Shown piece after piece: positions 1 to 8,201 of a DNA stretch of 64,000 nucleotides. Location: NCBI RefSeq assembly GCF_000427365.1, contig NZ_KE386488.1, positions 1,461,882 to 1,525,881 on the forward strand, given 5' to 3'. The notes beneath the pieces are model-generated. The model saw nothing but the letters and a program-made list of their open reading frames with translations. It searched no databases and had not been told where the DNA came from. Each line of letters starts with the position of its first letter. Position 1 is the stretch's first letter. This stretch comes from Rikenella microfusus DSM 15922 (lineage in GTDB: Bacteria; Bacteroidota; Bacteroidia; Bacteroidales; Rikenellaceae). A program made the translations under genes and the position numbers.

Positions 1-502
1 TGGAGAGCGTCCCTTCGACGGTGTACGTTCCGTCGGGTTCCACGGTCAAGGTACTCAGTTCGGCGGACGCTTCGGCGGGCAAGGTCTTGAACGAGAACGA
101 AAATTCGCGGGCTTCGGGATTACCGGGCAGAAGGCCTTTCAGGTCCATCGTGACGGTATAGAGGGTGCCTCTTCCGAATTCGGGGGAGGGTGTGAAAATC
201 AGCGTCCGGGGGTCTTCGTCGGAGATGGCCCATTCGCCTTTGGCCCGCGGCGAAATTTCGATATATTTTCCCAGCCGGGCGTCGGAGGATATGGCGTCGG
301 TAAGGGTGACGGACACGGGGGCTTTCCGTCCGAGGGTTCCGGCGGTAAAGCTTTCGACCGCGGGGTTGTATAGAATCTCGACGGGTTTCGTACTTCCAGC
401 GTCGCCGGCCTTGCTGCCGCAGGATACCGTACTTGCAGCTGCCATGACTGCGATGGCGATTGTCGTCAAGATACCGACAATCCTGTTCCTCTGCCGTTCC
501 AT
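1..502 (-). CDS. alpha-2-macroglobulin family lipoprotein, N-terminal part (cut by window edge)
   Basis: The reading frame starts at the ATG at 502 and stays open to base 1, giving 167 residues of a much longer protein. It opens with a charged stretch, a hydrophobic segment and a Cys (STVSC, about residues 24-28), as expected for a lipoprotein. An Ig-like region follows (VEILYNPAVESF, then FTPSPEFGRGTLYTVTMDL and FSFSFKTLP) that resembles the first domain of Bacteroidetes alpha-2-macroglobulins. These envelope proteins are thought to trap proteases and often work with penicillin-binding protein 1C. The frame lies 24 bases behind cmk on the same strand, so it is probably the last gene of a lysE-cmk-A2M unit. 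The bait region and thioester, if present, lie outside the window, so the family call rests on the N-terminus only. Confidence 0.6.
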   Translation of the reverse strand, partial: MERQRNRIVGILTTIAIAVMAAASTVSCGSKAGDAGSTKPVEILYNPAVESFTAGTLGRKAPVSVTLTDAISSDARLGKYIEISPRAKGEWAISDEDPRTLIFTPSPEFGRGTLYTVTMDLKGLLPGNPEAREFSFSFKTLPAEASAELSTLTVEPDGTYTVEGTLS

Positions 503-526
503 ATCTTTTCGTTTTTATTCGTTCGT

Positions 527-1198
527 TTATCCGAACCGTTCGAGCTGCTCGTCGATCCATTCCATTTGTTGCTCCACCGTCATGCGGCTGTTATCGAGCA
601 ATACGGCGTCCGCCGCCCGGCGCAACGGACTGACTTCCCGCGTTTCGTCCTGCCGGTCTCTCTCCCGGATGTTCCGTTCGATCTCTTCCATCGAGACCGT
701 TTCGCCTTTCGCGGTCAGCTCTTTGTACCGGCGTTCGGCCCGCACGCGCGGATCGGCTGTCATAAAGATTTTCAGTTCGGCGTCCGGAAAAACCACCGTG
801 CCGATGTCGCGCCCGTCCATGACGACGCCTTTGGCCCGCCCCATCTCCTGCTGCATCGCCACCAGTTTGGCCCGCACTTCGGGAATGCTGCTCACGGAGC
901 TTACCCGGTTGCTCACGTCGATGCGCCGGATCTCCGTCTCCACGTTCTCGCCGTTCAGGTAAACGTCGCTGCGGCCGGTCTGCGGGTTGAACCGGAAGTC
1001 GATCCGTATTCCGGGAAGCGCCGCCGTGATCGCAGCCGGGTCGTCCGCTATGCCTTGCCGCATGGCATAGAGCGTTACGGCCCGGTACATGGCTCCCGTA
1101 TCGATGAAAATGTAGCCGAGCTTCGCCGCCACCGCTTTGGCGAAGGTGCTTTTTCCTCCCGACGAATATCCGTCGATCGCTATGATGATCTTTTTCAT
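527..1198 (-). CDS. cmk: cytidylate kinase
   Basis: The product phosphorylates CMP and dCMP with ATP in the cytoplasm to feed CTP and dCTP synthesis. The 223-residue protein has the family's usual length. The P-loop GYSSGGKST lies near residues 10-18, DTGAMYRAVTLYA follows at about 33-45, and the substrate-binding segment MDGRDIGTVVFPDAELKIFMTA lies near 126-147 (quoted here only as a landmark, ending in MTA). The LID-type stretch with ERRYKELTAKGE comes next. It lies 4 bases downstream of the LysE-type gene on the same strand, so the two are probably co-transcribed. Confidence 0.95.
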   Translation of the reverse strand: MKKIIIAIDGYSSGGKSTFAKAVAAKLGYIFIDTGAMYRAVTLYAMRQGIADDPAAITAALPGIRIDFRFNPQTGRSDVYLNGENVETEIRRIDVSNRVSSVSSIPEVRAKLVAMQQEMGRAKGVVMDGRDIGTVVFPDAELKIFMTADPRVRAERRYKELTAKGETVSMEEIERNIRERDRQDETREVSPLRRAADAVLLDNSRMTVEQQMEWIDEQLERFG

Positions 1199-1202
1199 GT
1201 CG

Positions 1203-1856
1203 TTAGGGTAAAATCTTCTCTACCGGTCCCAGATAGACCACAATGCTCAGTACGAGCAGCATCCCGAAGGCGATGATGACGGCCCCCGTGATTTTATTGA
1301 TCCACCACAAGTGACGCAGGCGGAATCGTCTGCGCAGTTTGCTGACGGCGTAGGTCAGCGTGAACCACCAGCAGGCGGCTCCGATCAGTACGCCGAGAAT
1401 GAGCAGCAGATTGACAGCCGTGTGGTGGCCTTCGCTGCTGATGCCGAGGGCGGCGAAGAGGGTGATGAACACCAGTATGTAGGCGGGGTTGGTGAGGGTC
1501 AGGAACAGGATGGAAAGGTAGTCGCTCAGCAGGCTGCTCCGGGTCTGCCGCCGCTGGCTGGGCCGTTTGACGCGTTTGTAAAAGATCGAAAAGCCGAGCA
1601 CGATGATGAGAATCCCTCCGATAGCGGTGAACCAGTGTTTGTGGAGTTCCATGAAGTCGGTCAGGAAGGAGAGCGAAAAGACGGCCAGGGTGGCGAATAT
1701 GGTGTCGGCGGTGGCGGCGCCGAGTCCGGAAAAGAATCCGGATTTATGGGTGCCGCTCAGGGTGCGCTGGATACAGATCACTCCGATCGGTCCCAAAGGC
1801 ACCGATGCCAGAAAACCGACCAGCAGACCTTGCAAAAAAAGAAGAAGTGATCCCAT
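1203..1856 (-). CDS. LysE/RhtB-type amino-acid exporter
   Basis: This is a 217-residue membrane protein of the LysE family, which exports amino acids or related small metabolites across the inner membrane. It has about six hydrophobic segments. The family N-terminus is clear: GLLVGFLASVPLGPIGVICI with the conserved PxGP, then a short loop and GAATADTIFATLA. A basic loop (KRVKRPSQRRQTR) separates the two halves, which is usual for the family. The substrate cannot be told from sequence. The gene begins the minus-strand unit that runs into cmk, and a family A repeat fills the gap up to the divergent lnt. Confidence 0.85.
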   Translation of the reverse strand: MGSLLLFLQGLLVGFLASVPLGPIGVICIQRTLSGTHKSGFFSGLGAATADTIFATLAVFSLSFLTDFMELHKHWFTAIGGILIIVLGFSIFYKRVKRPSQRRQTRSSLLSDYLSILFLTLTNPAYILVFITLFAALGISSEGHHTAVNLLLILGVLIGAACWWFTLTYAVSKLRRRFRLRHLWWINKITGAVIIAFGMLLVLSIVVYLGPVEKILP

Positions 1857-1885
1857 ATCCCTAACTCATCCCTCTCCCTTTAACA

Positions 1886-2171
1886 GTTCGTTTATTCCGG
1901 CACTGTCGGTTCGAGGGTACTGTTCTCTTTGTGAACAAAGAGAACCAGAAAAACTTCCGAACGCATCCCGTTGGGATGCTAATGCCGTATTTGCCCCGGT
2001 TTTGCTATGCGGGAGGGGGCCGGTTAGTTCCTGCATAAGCCCCTCCCGCATAGCAAATGCAAAGGTAGTTACAGCGTGGCTGCCCGAAGGGCGGCCTCTG
2101 GAAAGTCTTTTTGGTTCTTTTTCTTCAGAAAAAGAACGGTTGCCTCCCACCTAACGTACGGATAAACGAAC
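1886..2171. repeat. family A modular hairpin repeat, copy A1
   Basis: The copy is bounded by GTTCGTTTATT at the left and ATAAACGAAC at the right. Inside are nested inverted repeats: an outer hairpin at 1922-1945 (arms GTTCTCTTTG / CAAAGAGAAC), a small hairpin GCATCCC-GTT-GGGATGC, a central 18-bp perfect stem (2001-2018 with 2040-2057), a GGCTGCCC / GGGCGGCC hairpin, and a second outer hairpin at 2114-2137 (GTTCTTTTTC / GAAAAAGAAC). No gene is carried; the 94-codon frame across it is an artefact. It sits between the divergent LysE-type gene and lnt. The same element in opposite orientation lies at 42063-42372. Confidence 0.85.
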
Positions 2172-2234
2172 GATAAAGCAGGGATGCAAAGTTACGAAAC
2201 TTGGTTATCTTTACCGCCTGAAATTCCGGAAGGC

Positions 2235-3806
2235 ATGATAAAAAAGCTGTTACTGACCCTGTTGTCCGCTCTGTTGTTCGCCCTGCCCTGGTGGGGAGCA
2301 GGCGGATGGAGTCTCTTTTTCGCTTTCGTACCCCTGCTGGTGCTCGGCGATATGCGTCCCCGTTTTTACTGGGCGTGGGCGGCCCTCGCCTTCACCCTGT
2401 GGAACATCGGCACCACCTGGTGGGTCGGGATCGCCACACCCGTCGCTACGTTCGGCATTCCCATAGGGAGCCTCTTTTTCACCCTGCTGCCGTTCCTGAT
2501 TTTCCATTGGTTTCGTTTCCGCGCCCCCCGTCCCGTCGGCTGGGCCTTGTTCGTGACCCTCTGGATCGCCTTCGAAGCGCTGTTCATGAACAACGAAATC
2601 TCGTTCCCGTGGCTCACCCTCGGTTACGGATTCGCCGATACCCCCCGACTCGTACAGTGGTACGAACTCACCGGCTCGTTCGGCGGTTCGCTGTGGGTGC
2701 TCGTGGGCAACATCCTCTTTTACCTGCTCTGGAAAAACCGGCGCGAACGGCCGTGGCGGGCAGCCCTGCCGGCGATATTGTGGATCGTCGTACCCGTCGG
2801 CGCCTCCCTGATTCGGTACGCCACCTACGAAGAACGCGGAAATCCGGTCGAAGTGGCCGTCGTGCAGCCGAACATCGACCCCTACGACGAGAAATTCGAC
2901 GGTATGACCGCCGCGCAACAGCGCGACCGGATTCTCGGCCTGGCCGCCCAGGCCCCCCGGAATGCGGACTTTATCCTTACGCCCGAAACCGCTTTCGACG
3001 GCGATTTCTGGGTGAACGACCTGAACCGCAATGCCGAGATAGATACCCTCCGCCGTTTCATGGGCCGTTTTCCCGACGCCACACTGATCGCCGGAGCCAC
3101 TACCTTCCTGCGTTACGACGACGGGATGCCCCACCGGCGCTGGACCCGTACCGATCCGCTGTGGGGCGTGTCCTACGACGTGTATAACAGCGCGCTGGGC
3201 ATTACGGCGGGCGATCCCCGCGTACAGGTGTACCACAAATCGAAGCTGGTGGTCGGGGCCGAACTGTTTCCCTATCCGAAAGTGTTCGGGATGCTGAAAT
3301 TCCTGAACATCGACCTGGGCGGAATCTCCGGATCGCTGGGCATGCAGGAGCGCAGGACGCTGATGACGAACCCGGAAGGCATCCGGGCCGGCGTGGCGAT
3401 CTGTTACGAGTCGGTGTACGGAGAGTTTTTCACGGAATACGTGCGGCGCGGCGCACAGGTAATGTTCGTCATCACCAACGACGGCTGGTGGGGCGACACG
3501 CCCGGCTACCGCCACCATTTCAGCTATGCGCGGCTGCGGGCCGTAGAAACCCGACGGGCGATCGCCCGCAGCGCGAACACCGGCATCTCCGGGTTGATCG
3601 ACCAGCGGGGAGAGGTGATCGACTCGGTGGGCTGGGACGAGCGGGCGTTGCTGGCGGGCCGGATCAATGCGAATGACACCCTGACGCCGTATGTGCGGGG
3701 TGGGGATTATATCGTGCGGCTCTCGCTGCTGGTACTGGGGTTGTGCCTGCTGTATTATGTGGCGTGGCGGTTCCGCAAACGGTCGTTGCTGCTGGAAGAG
3801 GAGTAA
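2235..3806 (+). CDS. lnt: apolipoprotein N-acyltransferase
   Basis: The enzyme adds the third acyl chain to the N-terminal Cys of lipoproteins in the inner membrane. The start at 2235 (MIKKLLLTLLSALL) is preferred over the in-frame ATG at 2184 because a purine-rich GGAAGG precedes it and the protein then begins with a membrane segment; this gives 523 residues. About five or six N-terminal membrane segments are followed by a nitrilase-fold domain from roughly residue 200. The catalytic triad is visible: Glu in LTPETAFDGDF, Lys in YHKSKLVVGAE and Cys in VAICYESVYGE. A C-terminal membrane helix (LSLLVLGLCLLYYVAW) completes the normal topology. Confidence 0.93.
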   Translation: MIKKLLLTLLSALLFALPWWGAGGWSLFFAFVPLLVLGDMRPRFYWAWAALAFTLWNIGTTWWVGIATPVATFGIPIGSLFFTLLPFLIFHWFRFRAPRPVGWALFVTLWIAFEALFMNNEISFPWLTLGYGFADTPRLVQWYELTGSFGGSLWVLVGNILFYLLWKNRRERPWRAALPAILWIVVPVGASLIRYATYEERGNPVEVAVVQPNIDPYDEKFDGMTAAQQRDRILGLAAQAPRNADFILTPETAFDGDFWVNDLNRNAEIDTLRRFMGRFPDATLIAGATTFLRYDDGMPHRRWTRTDPLWGVSYDVYNSALGITAGDPRVQVYHKSKLVVGAELFPYPKVFGMLKFLNIDLGGISGSLGMQERRTLMTNPEGIRAGVAICYESVYGEFFTEYVRRGAQVMFVITNDGWWGDTPGYRHHFSYARLRAVETRRAIARSANTGISGLIDQRGEVIDSVGWDERALLAGRINANDTLTPYVRGGDYIVRLSLLVLGLCLLYYVAWRFRKRSLLLEEE

Positions 3807-3825
3807 TCTTTCCCGCTACCAACTC

Positions 3826-3908
3826 CCTCGTGTCGGGCCGGAGCCACACCCGGGCGTAGGCCTGCAACAGCGCTACGCTTGTTTTGGCCCTACTGGCTCC
3901 GACCCGAT
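3826..3908. repeat. isolated payload-beta hairpin related to family B repeats
   Basis: The gap between lnt and folC contains a stem whose arms include GGGCCGGAGCCA and TGGCTCCGACCC around GGGCGTAGGCCTGCAA. The same GCCGGAGCCAC...GTAGGCCTGCAAGC block recurs at about 21521-21580 and 46790-46850, where it is enclosed by family B boxes. Here the boxes are absent, so this looks like a remnant or an independent copy. It contains no gene. Confidence 0.6.
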
Positions 3909-3937
3909 CACCGGCCGATTCACTACCGCGCAAACTA

Positions 3938-5221
3938 ATGAATACTATGACCTATCCCGAAACCATCGAATACCTGTACGCCGCCGCGCCGATGTTCCAG
4001 AGCGTCGGCGGCAAAGCCTACAAAGAGGGGCTGGAAACGACCGTCGCCCTCAACGCACTGCTGGGGAATCCTTACGAAGCGTTCCGCAGCGTCCATGTAG
4101 GAGGGACCAACGGCAAAGGTTCCGTGTCGCAGATGCTCTGCGCCGTGCTGCACGAAGCCGGGTACAAAGTCGGCCTTTACACGTCGCCGCACCTGAAGGA
4201 CTTCCGCGAACGGATACAGGCGGACGGGCGGATGATTCCCGAACGGGACGTGATCGACTTCATCGAACGGATGCGCCCCCATATCGAAACGCTGCGCCCT
4301 TCGTTTTTCGAGATCACCACCGCCATGGCTTTCGATTTCTTTCGGCGGCAGCAGACCGACATCGCCGTCGTGGAGGTCGGCATGGGAGGCCGGCTGGACT
4401 GCACGAATGTCATTACGCCGCTGGCGAGCGTCATCACGAACATCAGTTTCGACCACATGCAGTTCCTCGGCGACACGCTTCCGAAAATTGCCGGCGAGAA
4501 GGCGGGTATCATCAAACCCGGCGTTCCGGTCGTCGTCGGCGAATCCCGGCCCGAAACCGCCCCGACCTTCATCGCCAAAGCCCGCGAAGCGGACAGCCCG
4601 ATCGTCTTCGCCGACCAGCGTTACCGTTGCGCGGGGCACGACGGCCGCATGTTCGAAATCGAAAGCCTGACAGGCGGTTACCGCTTTACCATTCAGCTGG
4701 GGATGGAGGGCGATTACCAGCAACGGAACCTCTGCACCGCGCTCGCCGCGCTGGACGCGCTGACCGACCGGCTGCCCCGGCCGCTGACCACGATGCAGGT
4801 ACGGCGCGGGCTGGCCGAAGCCCGCGTGCCGGGACGGTGGCAAAACATCGCGACCGGGAGCGATCCCTGTCCGATCATCTGCGACACGGGACATAACGAA
4901 GCGGGGCTGGCTTTCGTGACGGAACAGCTCGAACGGCAATCCCGCGAAAAACTCTATTTCGTTCTGGGAGTGGTCGCCGACAAAGACCTCGATCGCATCC
5001 TGCCGTTGCTGCCCCGCGACGCCCATTATATCTTCACGCAGGCACGTCTGCCGAGGGCCTTGCGGGCAGATACGCTGGCCGACCGCGCCCGGGCCGCCGG
5101 ATTGCGGGGCGAAGTCGCGGCATCGGTGCCCGAAGCGCTCGCAAAGGCCCGTTCGCTCGCCTCCGCAGGCGACCTGATCTTCGTCGGCGGCAGCACCTTC
5201 ACAGTTGCAGAAGTGCTGTAA
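3938..5221 (+). CDS. folC: folylpolyglutamate synthase / dihydrofolate synthase
   Basis: A Mur-ligase-type ATP-dependent enzyme that adds glutamate to (dihydro)folates in the cytoplasm. The nucleotide loop HVGGTNGKGSVSQ lies near residue 50, followed by TSPHL, then the family's VVEVGMGGRLDCTNVI and NISFDHMQFLG. The carboxylate-binding region CDTGHNEAG and the C-terminal FVGGSTFTVAE are also present. The in-frame extension upstream of 3938 runs through repeat-derived sequence, so the start is placed at MNTMTYPETIEYLY (427 residues); the ATG at 3947 is equally possible. Confidence 0.93.
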   Translation: MNTMTYPETIEYLYAAAPMFQSVGGKAYKEGLETTVALNALLGNPYEAFRSVHVGGTNGKGSVSQMLCAVLHEAGYKVGLYTSPHLKDFRERIQADGRMIPERDVIDFIERMRPHIETLRPSFFEITTAMAFDFFRRQQTDIAVVEVGMGGRLDCTNVITPLASVITNISFDHMQFLGDTLPKIAGEKAGIIKPGVPVVVGESRPETAPTFIAKAREADSPIVFADQRYRCAGHDGRMFEIESLTGGYRFTIQLGMEGDYQQRNLCTALAALDALTDRLPRPLTTMQVRRGLAEARVPGRWQNIATGSDPCPIICDTGHNEAGLAFVTEQLERQSREKLYFVLGVVADKDLDRILPLLPRDAHYIFTQARLPRALRADTLADRARAAGLRGEVAASVPEALAKARSLASAGDLIFVGGSTFTVAEVL

Positions 5222-5235
5222 TAACCATATCTTTG
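5205..5235 (+). promoter_or_regulatory. predicted Bacteroidetes-type promoter for the RicT-like gene
   Basis: TATCTTTG at 5228-5235 fits the TAnnTTTG core, and a weak TTGC box lies about 19 bases upstream inside the end of folC. It would start transcription about 70 bases before the ATG at 5314. Confidence 0.4.
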
Positions 5236-5313
5236 CATATTAATGCCTTAGTGTGTCCTTTTCCGGCCGTTCCGGAGGCTTGTCCGGCACAAGGCACGAA
5301 ATACGCAAAGACA

Positions 5314-6729
5314 ATGACCTGTATCAAAAATACCACCCGGGGCTGCTGTTTCTCGACCGACGCCAACGGCGAACCTGCGGCGCACAACTGCCCGGGATGC
5401 CATAAACTCGAAACGTTCGACTGGATGGCCGATCTGCCCGACCCGCTGGCGGATAACCGGATTTACGAAGTCCAGTTCAAGAATACCCGCAAGGGATATT
5501 ACTGGAACGACACGGGACTGAACCTCAAGGCGGGCGACATCGTGGCCGTCGAGGCCAGCCCCGGACACGACATCGGAATCGTGACCCTGACCGGCGAACT
5601 GGTGACCCGGCAGATGAAACGCACCGGGTTCAATCCGCAGGGACTCGAATTTAAAAAGATCTACCGCAAAGCCAAACCTTACGACATCGAAAAGTGGCAG
5701 GAGGCCATCGCGCTGGAACACTCTACGATGATCCGTTCGCGCCAGATCGCGGCAGACCTGCACCTGAACATGAAGATCGGCGACGTGGAGTATCAGGGCG
5801 ACCGGCTCAAGGCCATTTTCTATTATATCGCCGACGAACGCGTCGATTTTCGGGAACTGATCAAGGTGCTGGCCGAACAGTTCCGCATCCGCGTCGAGAT
5901 GCGCCAGATCGGGGCGCGTCAGGAGGCCGGACGGATCGGCGGAATCGCTCCGTGCGGGCGGGAATTGTGCTGTTCGACGTGGATCAACAATTTCTCTTCG
6001 GTCACCATCGGAGCCGCACGGCACCAGGAGATTTCGCTCAACCCCCAGAAACTGGCGGGACAGTGCGGCAAACTCAAGTGCTGCCTCAATTACGAGCTGG
6101 ACTCCTATATCGACGCCCGGCGGGCATTCCCGCGTCTCAGCGGGCCGCTGGAGGCGATGGACGGTAGCTATTACCTGGTCAAGAGCGACATTTTCAAAAA
6201 GATCATGTGGTTCAGCCCCGATCCGCAGTCCACGGCCGTGCTGATTCCGCTGACCACCGACCGCGTGCGGCAGATCGTCGCCATGAACCGCCGGGGCGAA
6301 AAAGTGGACCGGCTGGAAGATGCCGCGCTCATGCGGAACGACGCTCCCGCCGAACCGGAAATCAAGAACGTGGTCGGCGAAGAGAGCATCACCCGTTTCG
6401 ACAACTCCCGCAGCGGCAAAGCTCGCGGCGGACGAAACGGCCGAAACCGGAACGGCCGCAACAACCGGGCGGGCAGGGAAACGGGAACGCAACCGCAGGA
6501 AACGGCTGCCGGAAACCATACGGCGCGTCCGGAGCTGGCGCAGCGAACGGGAAAATCCGAACAACGGCCCACGGCTCGACCCGAACTGGCCGAGAACGCA
6601 AACCGGAACCGGAGCGGCAACCGCCGCAACGCCGCGCCCCGCGGCGGAACCGGCAACCGGGGGCCGCGCGGCCGGAAACCGGGCGGAAACAGCAATCCGG
6701 GCGGCAATCATGGCGGGGAACGGGCGTAA
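5314..6729 (+). CDS. PSP1-domain (RicT/YaaT-like) protein with a basic RG/N-rich tail
   Basis: The conserved core carries the PSP1 signature: VDFRELIKVLAEQFRIRVEMRQIGARQEA, then the Cys cluster GGIAPCGRELCCSTW and LNPQKLAGQCGKLKCCLNYE (shown as segments). In Firmicutes this family (RicT) acts with RicA and RicF in Fe-S-dependent control of RNA processing; its role in Bacteroidetes is not settled. The N-terminus adds another Cys set (CCFST...HNCPGCHKLE). The last ~100 residues are low-complexity and rich in Arg, Gly and Asn, as in RNA-binding tails. The start at MTCIKNTTRGCC (5314) is chosen over 5233 because the extension lacks family character. The 3' end overlaps gldH by 20 bases. Confidence 0.8.
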   Translation: MTCIKNTTRGCCFSTDANGEPAAHNCPGCHKLETFDWMADLPDPLADNRIYEVQFKNTRKGYYWNDTGLNLKAGDIVAVEASPGHDIGIVTLTGELVTRQMKRTGFNPQGLEFKKIYRKAKPYDIEKWQEAIALEHSTMIRSRQIAADLHLNMKIGDVEYQGDRLKAIFYYIADERVDFRELIKVLAEQFRIRVEMRQIGARQEAGRIGGIAPCGRELCCSTWINNFSSVTIGAARHQEISLNPQKLAGQCGKLKCCLNYELDSYIDARRAFPRLSGPLEAMDGSYYLVKSDIFKKIMWFSPDPQSTAVLIPLTTDRVRQIVAMNRRGEKVDRLEDAALMRNDAPAEPEIKNVVGEESITRFDNSRSGKARGGRNGRNRNGRNNRAGRETGTQPQETAAGNHTARPELAQRTGKSEQRPTARPELAENANRNRSGNRRNAAPRGGTGNRGPRGRKPGGNSNPGGNHGGERA

Positions 6730-7267
6730 TACGGCGGGGGCAGGACCGAGACGAAGGCCGGGTGCGAAACCGACGATAAGGGCTGCGTTGGCGGCGATAC
6801 TGGCCGCGGCGACGGGATGCGCCGGGGGGGATTACCTGGAAATGTACGACCTGCCCGTCTCCGGCTGGCCCGCGGACCGGGCCGTGGTCTTCCGGTTCAG
6901 GCCCGACTCGGCGCAGACGGCGGAGGGCGGAAGCCGGTGGATCGACCTGACGGTACGTCATACGCCGGAGTTTCCATATACCGATTTGCTGCTGGAGGTC
7001 AAAGGCGTCGCGCCGGACAAAAGTTTCTGGACGGATACCGTCAGCCTGCCGCTGGGAACGACCGGCGGGAACGGCGTTCCCCGTTGGGCGGGGCGGGCAT
7101 ACTCCAATCATTACGATTTCACCTGCCGTTACCGCAGCGGTATCCGCTACGGAGCGGCCGGCGGATATGCCCTTTCGATCCGGCAACTGACCGACGGGGA
7201 CACGTTGCGGGGCATTCTGTCCGTCGGGATAGTCGCCTGCGGAGCGAAAGCGGACAGGCCGCGCTGA
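6710..7267 (+). CDS. gldH: gliding motility lipoprotein GldH family
   Basis: A 185-residue lipoprotein: an Arg-rich N-terminus, a short hydrophobic run and the lipobox AAATGCAGG. The mature part follows the GldH pattern (YDLPVSGWPADRAVVFRF, then FPYTDLLLEVK, WTDTVSLPL, SNHYDFTCRYR and a final GDTLRGILSVGIVA). GldH is needed for gliding in Flavobacteria, but Bacteroidales keep it without gliding, so its role here is probably envelope-related. The start at 6710 lies inside the end of the PSP1 gene, a pairing that is conserved in this phylum and supports both calls. A longer in-frame extension back to 6320 only reads the RG-rich coding region out of frame. Confidence 0.78.
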   Translation: MAGNGRNTAGAGPRRRPGAKPTIRAALAAILAAATGCAGGDYLEMYDLPVSGWPADRAVVFRFRPDSAQTAEGGSRWIDLTVRHTPEFPYTDLLLEVKGVAPDKSFWTDTVSLPLGTTGGNGVPRWAGRAYSNHYDFTCRYRSGIRYGAAGGYALSIRQLTDGDTLRGILSVGIVACGAKADRPR

Positions 7268-7352
7268 CCGCGCCTTTTTCATTCCGAAACGGCAGGCATA
7301 TACGGCAAATCCCTTGCCGCATCGGTATGTCTGATCATTCGGTAAGGCAAGT

Positions 7353-7374
7353 ATAGCCGACTTTACCCAAAGTC
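7353..7374. other. small inverted repeat between gldH and trmB
   Basis: Arms CCGACTTT and AAAGTCGG face each other around a 4-base loop. There is no T tract, so it is not a convincing terminator. Otherwise the 173-base gap (7268-7440) shows nothing. Confidence 0.3.
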
Positions 7375-7440
7375 GGGTAATAATCTTTCTGAACGGTCTG
7401 ACTTCGGGAAACGCATATACTTACCTACGAAATTATACGC

Positions 7441-8181
7441 ATGGGAAAGAACAAACTCAGGAAATTCAGCGAAAACCTCACTTTCCGCTGCATGGTGCAG
7501 CCTGCTTTCGACGAGATATTCCGGAAAGACCACCCGTTGAAAGGACGTTGGAGAGAGGATTTCTTCGGGAACGACCGTCCGATCGTGCTCGAATTGGGTT
7601 GCGGTCGTGGCGAATATACGGTGGGGCTGGCCGCGGCGCATCCCGAAGTCAATTATATAGGCGTGGATATCAAGGGGGCGCGCATGTGGCGGGGGGCCAA
7701 GACCGCGACGGAGCAGGGGATGGACAATGTGGCTTTTCTCCGCACGCGTATCGAATTCATCGGTTCTTTTTTCGCCCCGGACGAGGTGGACCAGATATGG
7801 ATTACCTTCCCCGACCCGCAAATGAACAAGCGCCGCGTGAACAAACGACTTACGGCGCCGGGTTTCCTGGAACGCTACGCGCAGTTCATCAAAGCGGACG
7901 GGATCGTCCACCTGAAGACCGACTCTGGACATCTGCACGAATATACCAAAGCGGTGCTGGCGGCCAACGGCATCGTGCCGTCCGTATGTTGCGACGACAT
8001 TTACTGCAAGGGGATCGCAGACGCCAAACTGTCGATCAAGACGACGTACGAAAGCCGGTTCCTGGCCGAGGGACTGCCTATCACCTACCTGCAATGGTCG
8101 CCGGGAGGCCGGAAAATTTTTGCGGCGCCCGATTTTCCGGCGGACGAGCTGTTGGTGGGCGAACATACGCCGGTGCGCTGA
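7441..8181 (+). CDS. trmB: tRNA (guanine-N7-)-methyltransferase
   Basis: The enzyme methylates G46 of tRNA with S-adenosylmethionine. The SAM-binding motif VLELGCGRGEYTVGLAAAHP is followed by YIGVDIKGARMWRGAKTA and by the TrmB signature IWITFPDPQMNKRRVNKRL. The 246-residue length is normal for the Bacteroidetes version. IspH starts 20 bases downstream, so the two are probably co-transcribed. Confidence 0.94.
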   Translation: MGKNKLRKFSENLTFRCMVQPAFDEIFRKDHPLKGRWREDFFGNDRPIVLELGCGRGEYTVGLAAAHPEVNYIGVDIKGARMWRGAKTATEQGMDNVAFLRTRIEFIGSFFAPDEVDQIWITFPDPQMNKRRVNKRLTAPGFLERYAQFIKADGIVHLKTDSGHLHEYTKAVLAANGIVPSVCCDDIYCKGIADAKLSIKTTYESRFLAEGLPITYLQWSPGGRKIFAAPDFPADELLVGEHTPVR

Positions 8182-8201
8182 TTTTCCGTTATCCCTGCAT
8201 A

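Noticed and set aside
517-540. Family A end (GTTCGTTTATCCGAAC) between cmk and the A2M gene
   Set aside because: Only a half-end is present and it overlaps the cmk stop; too short to call a copy.
1866-2150. 94-codon frame with FSEEKEPKRLS... and similar frames at other family A copies
   Set aside because: The frame follows the hairpin repeat, recurs in either orientation, and ends differ between copies; it is a translation of repeat DNA.
2250-3518. 422-codon frame antisense to lnt (and similar long antisense frames across the window)
   Set aside because: Long antisense frames are expected in GC-rich genes; no family motifs were seen and lnt is certain.
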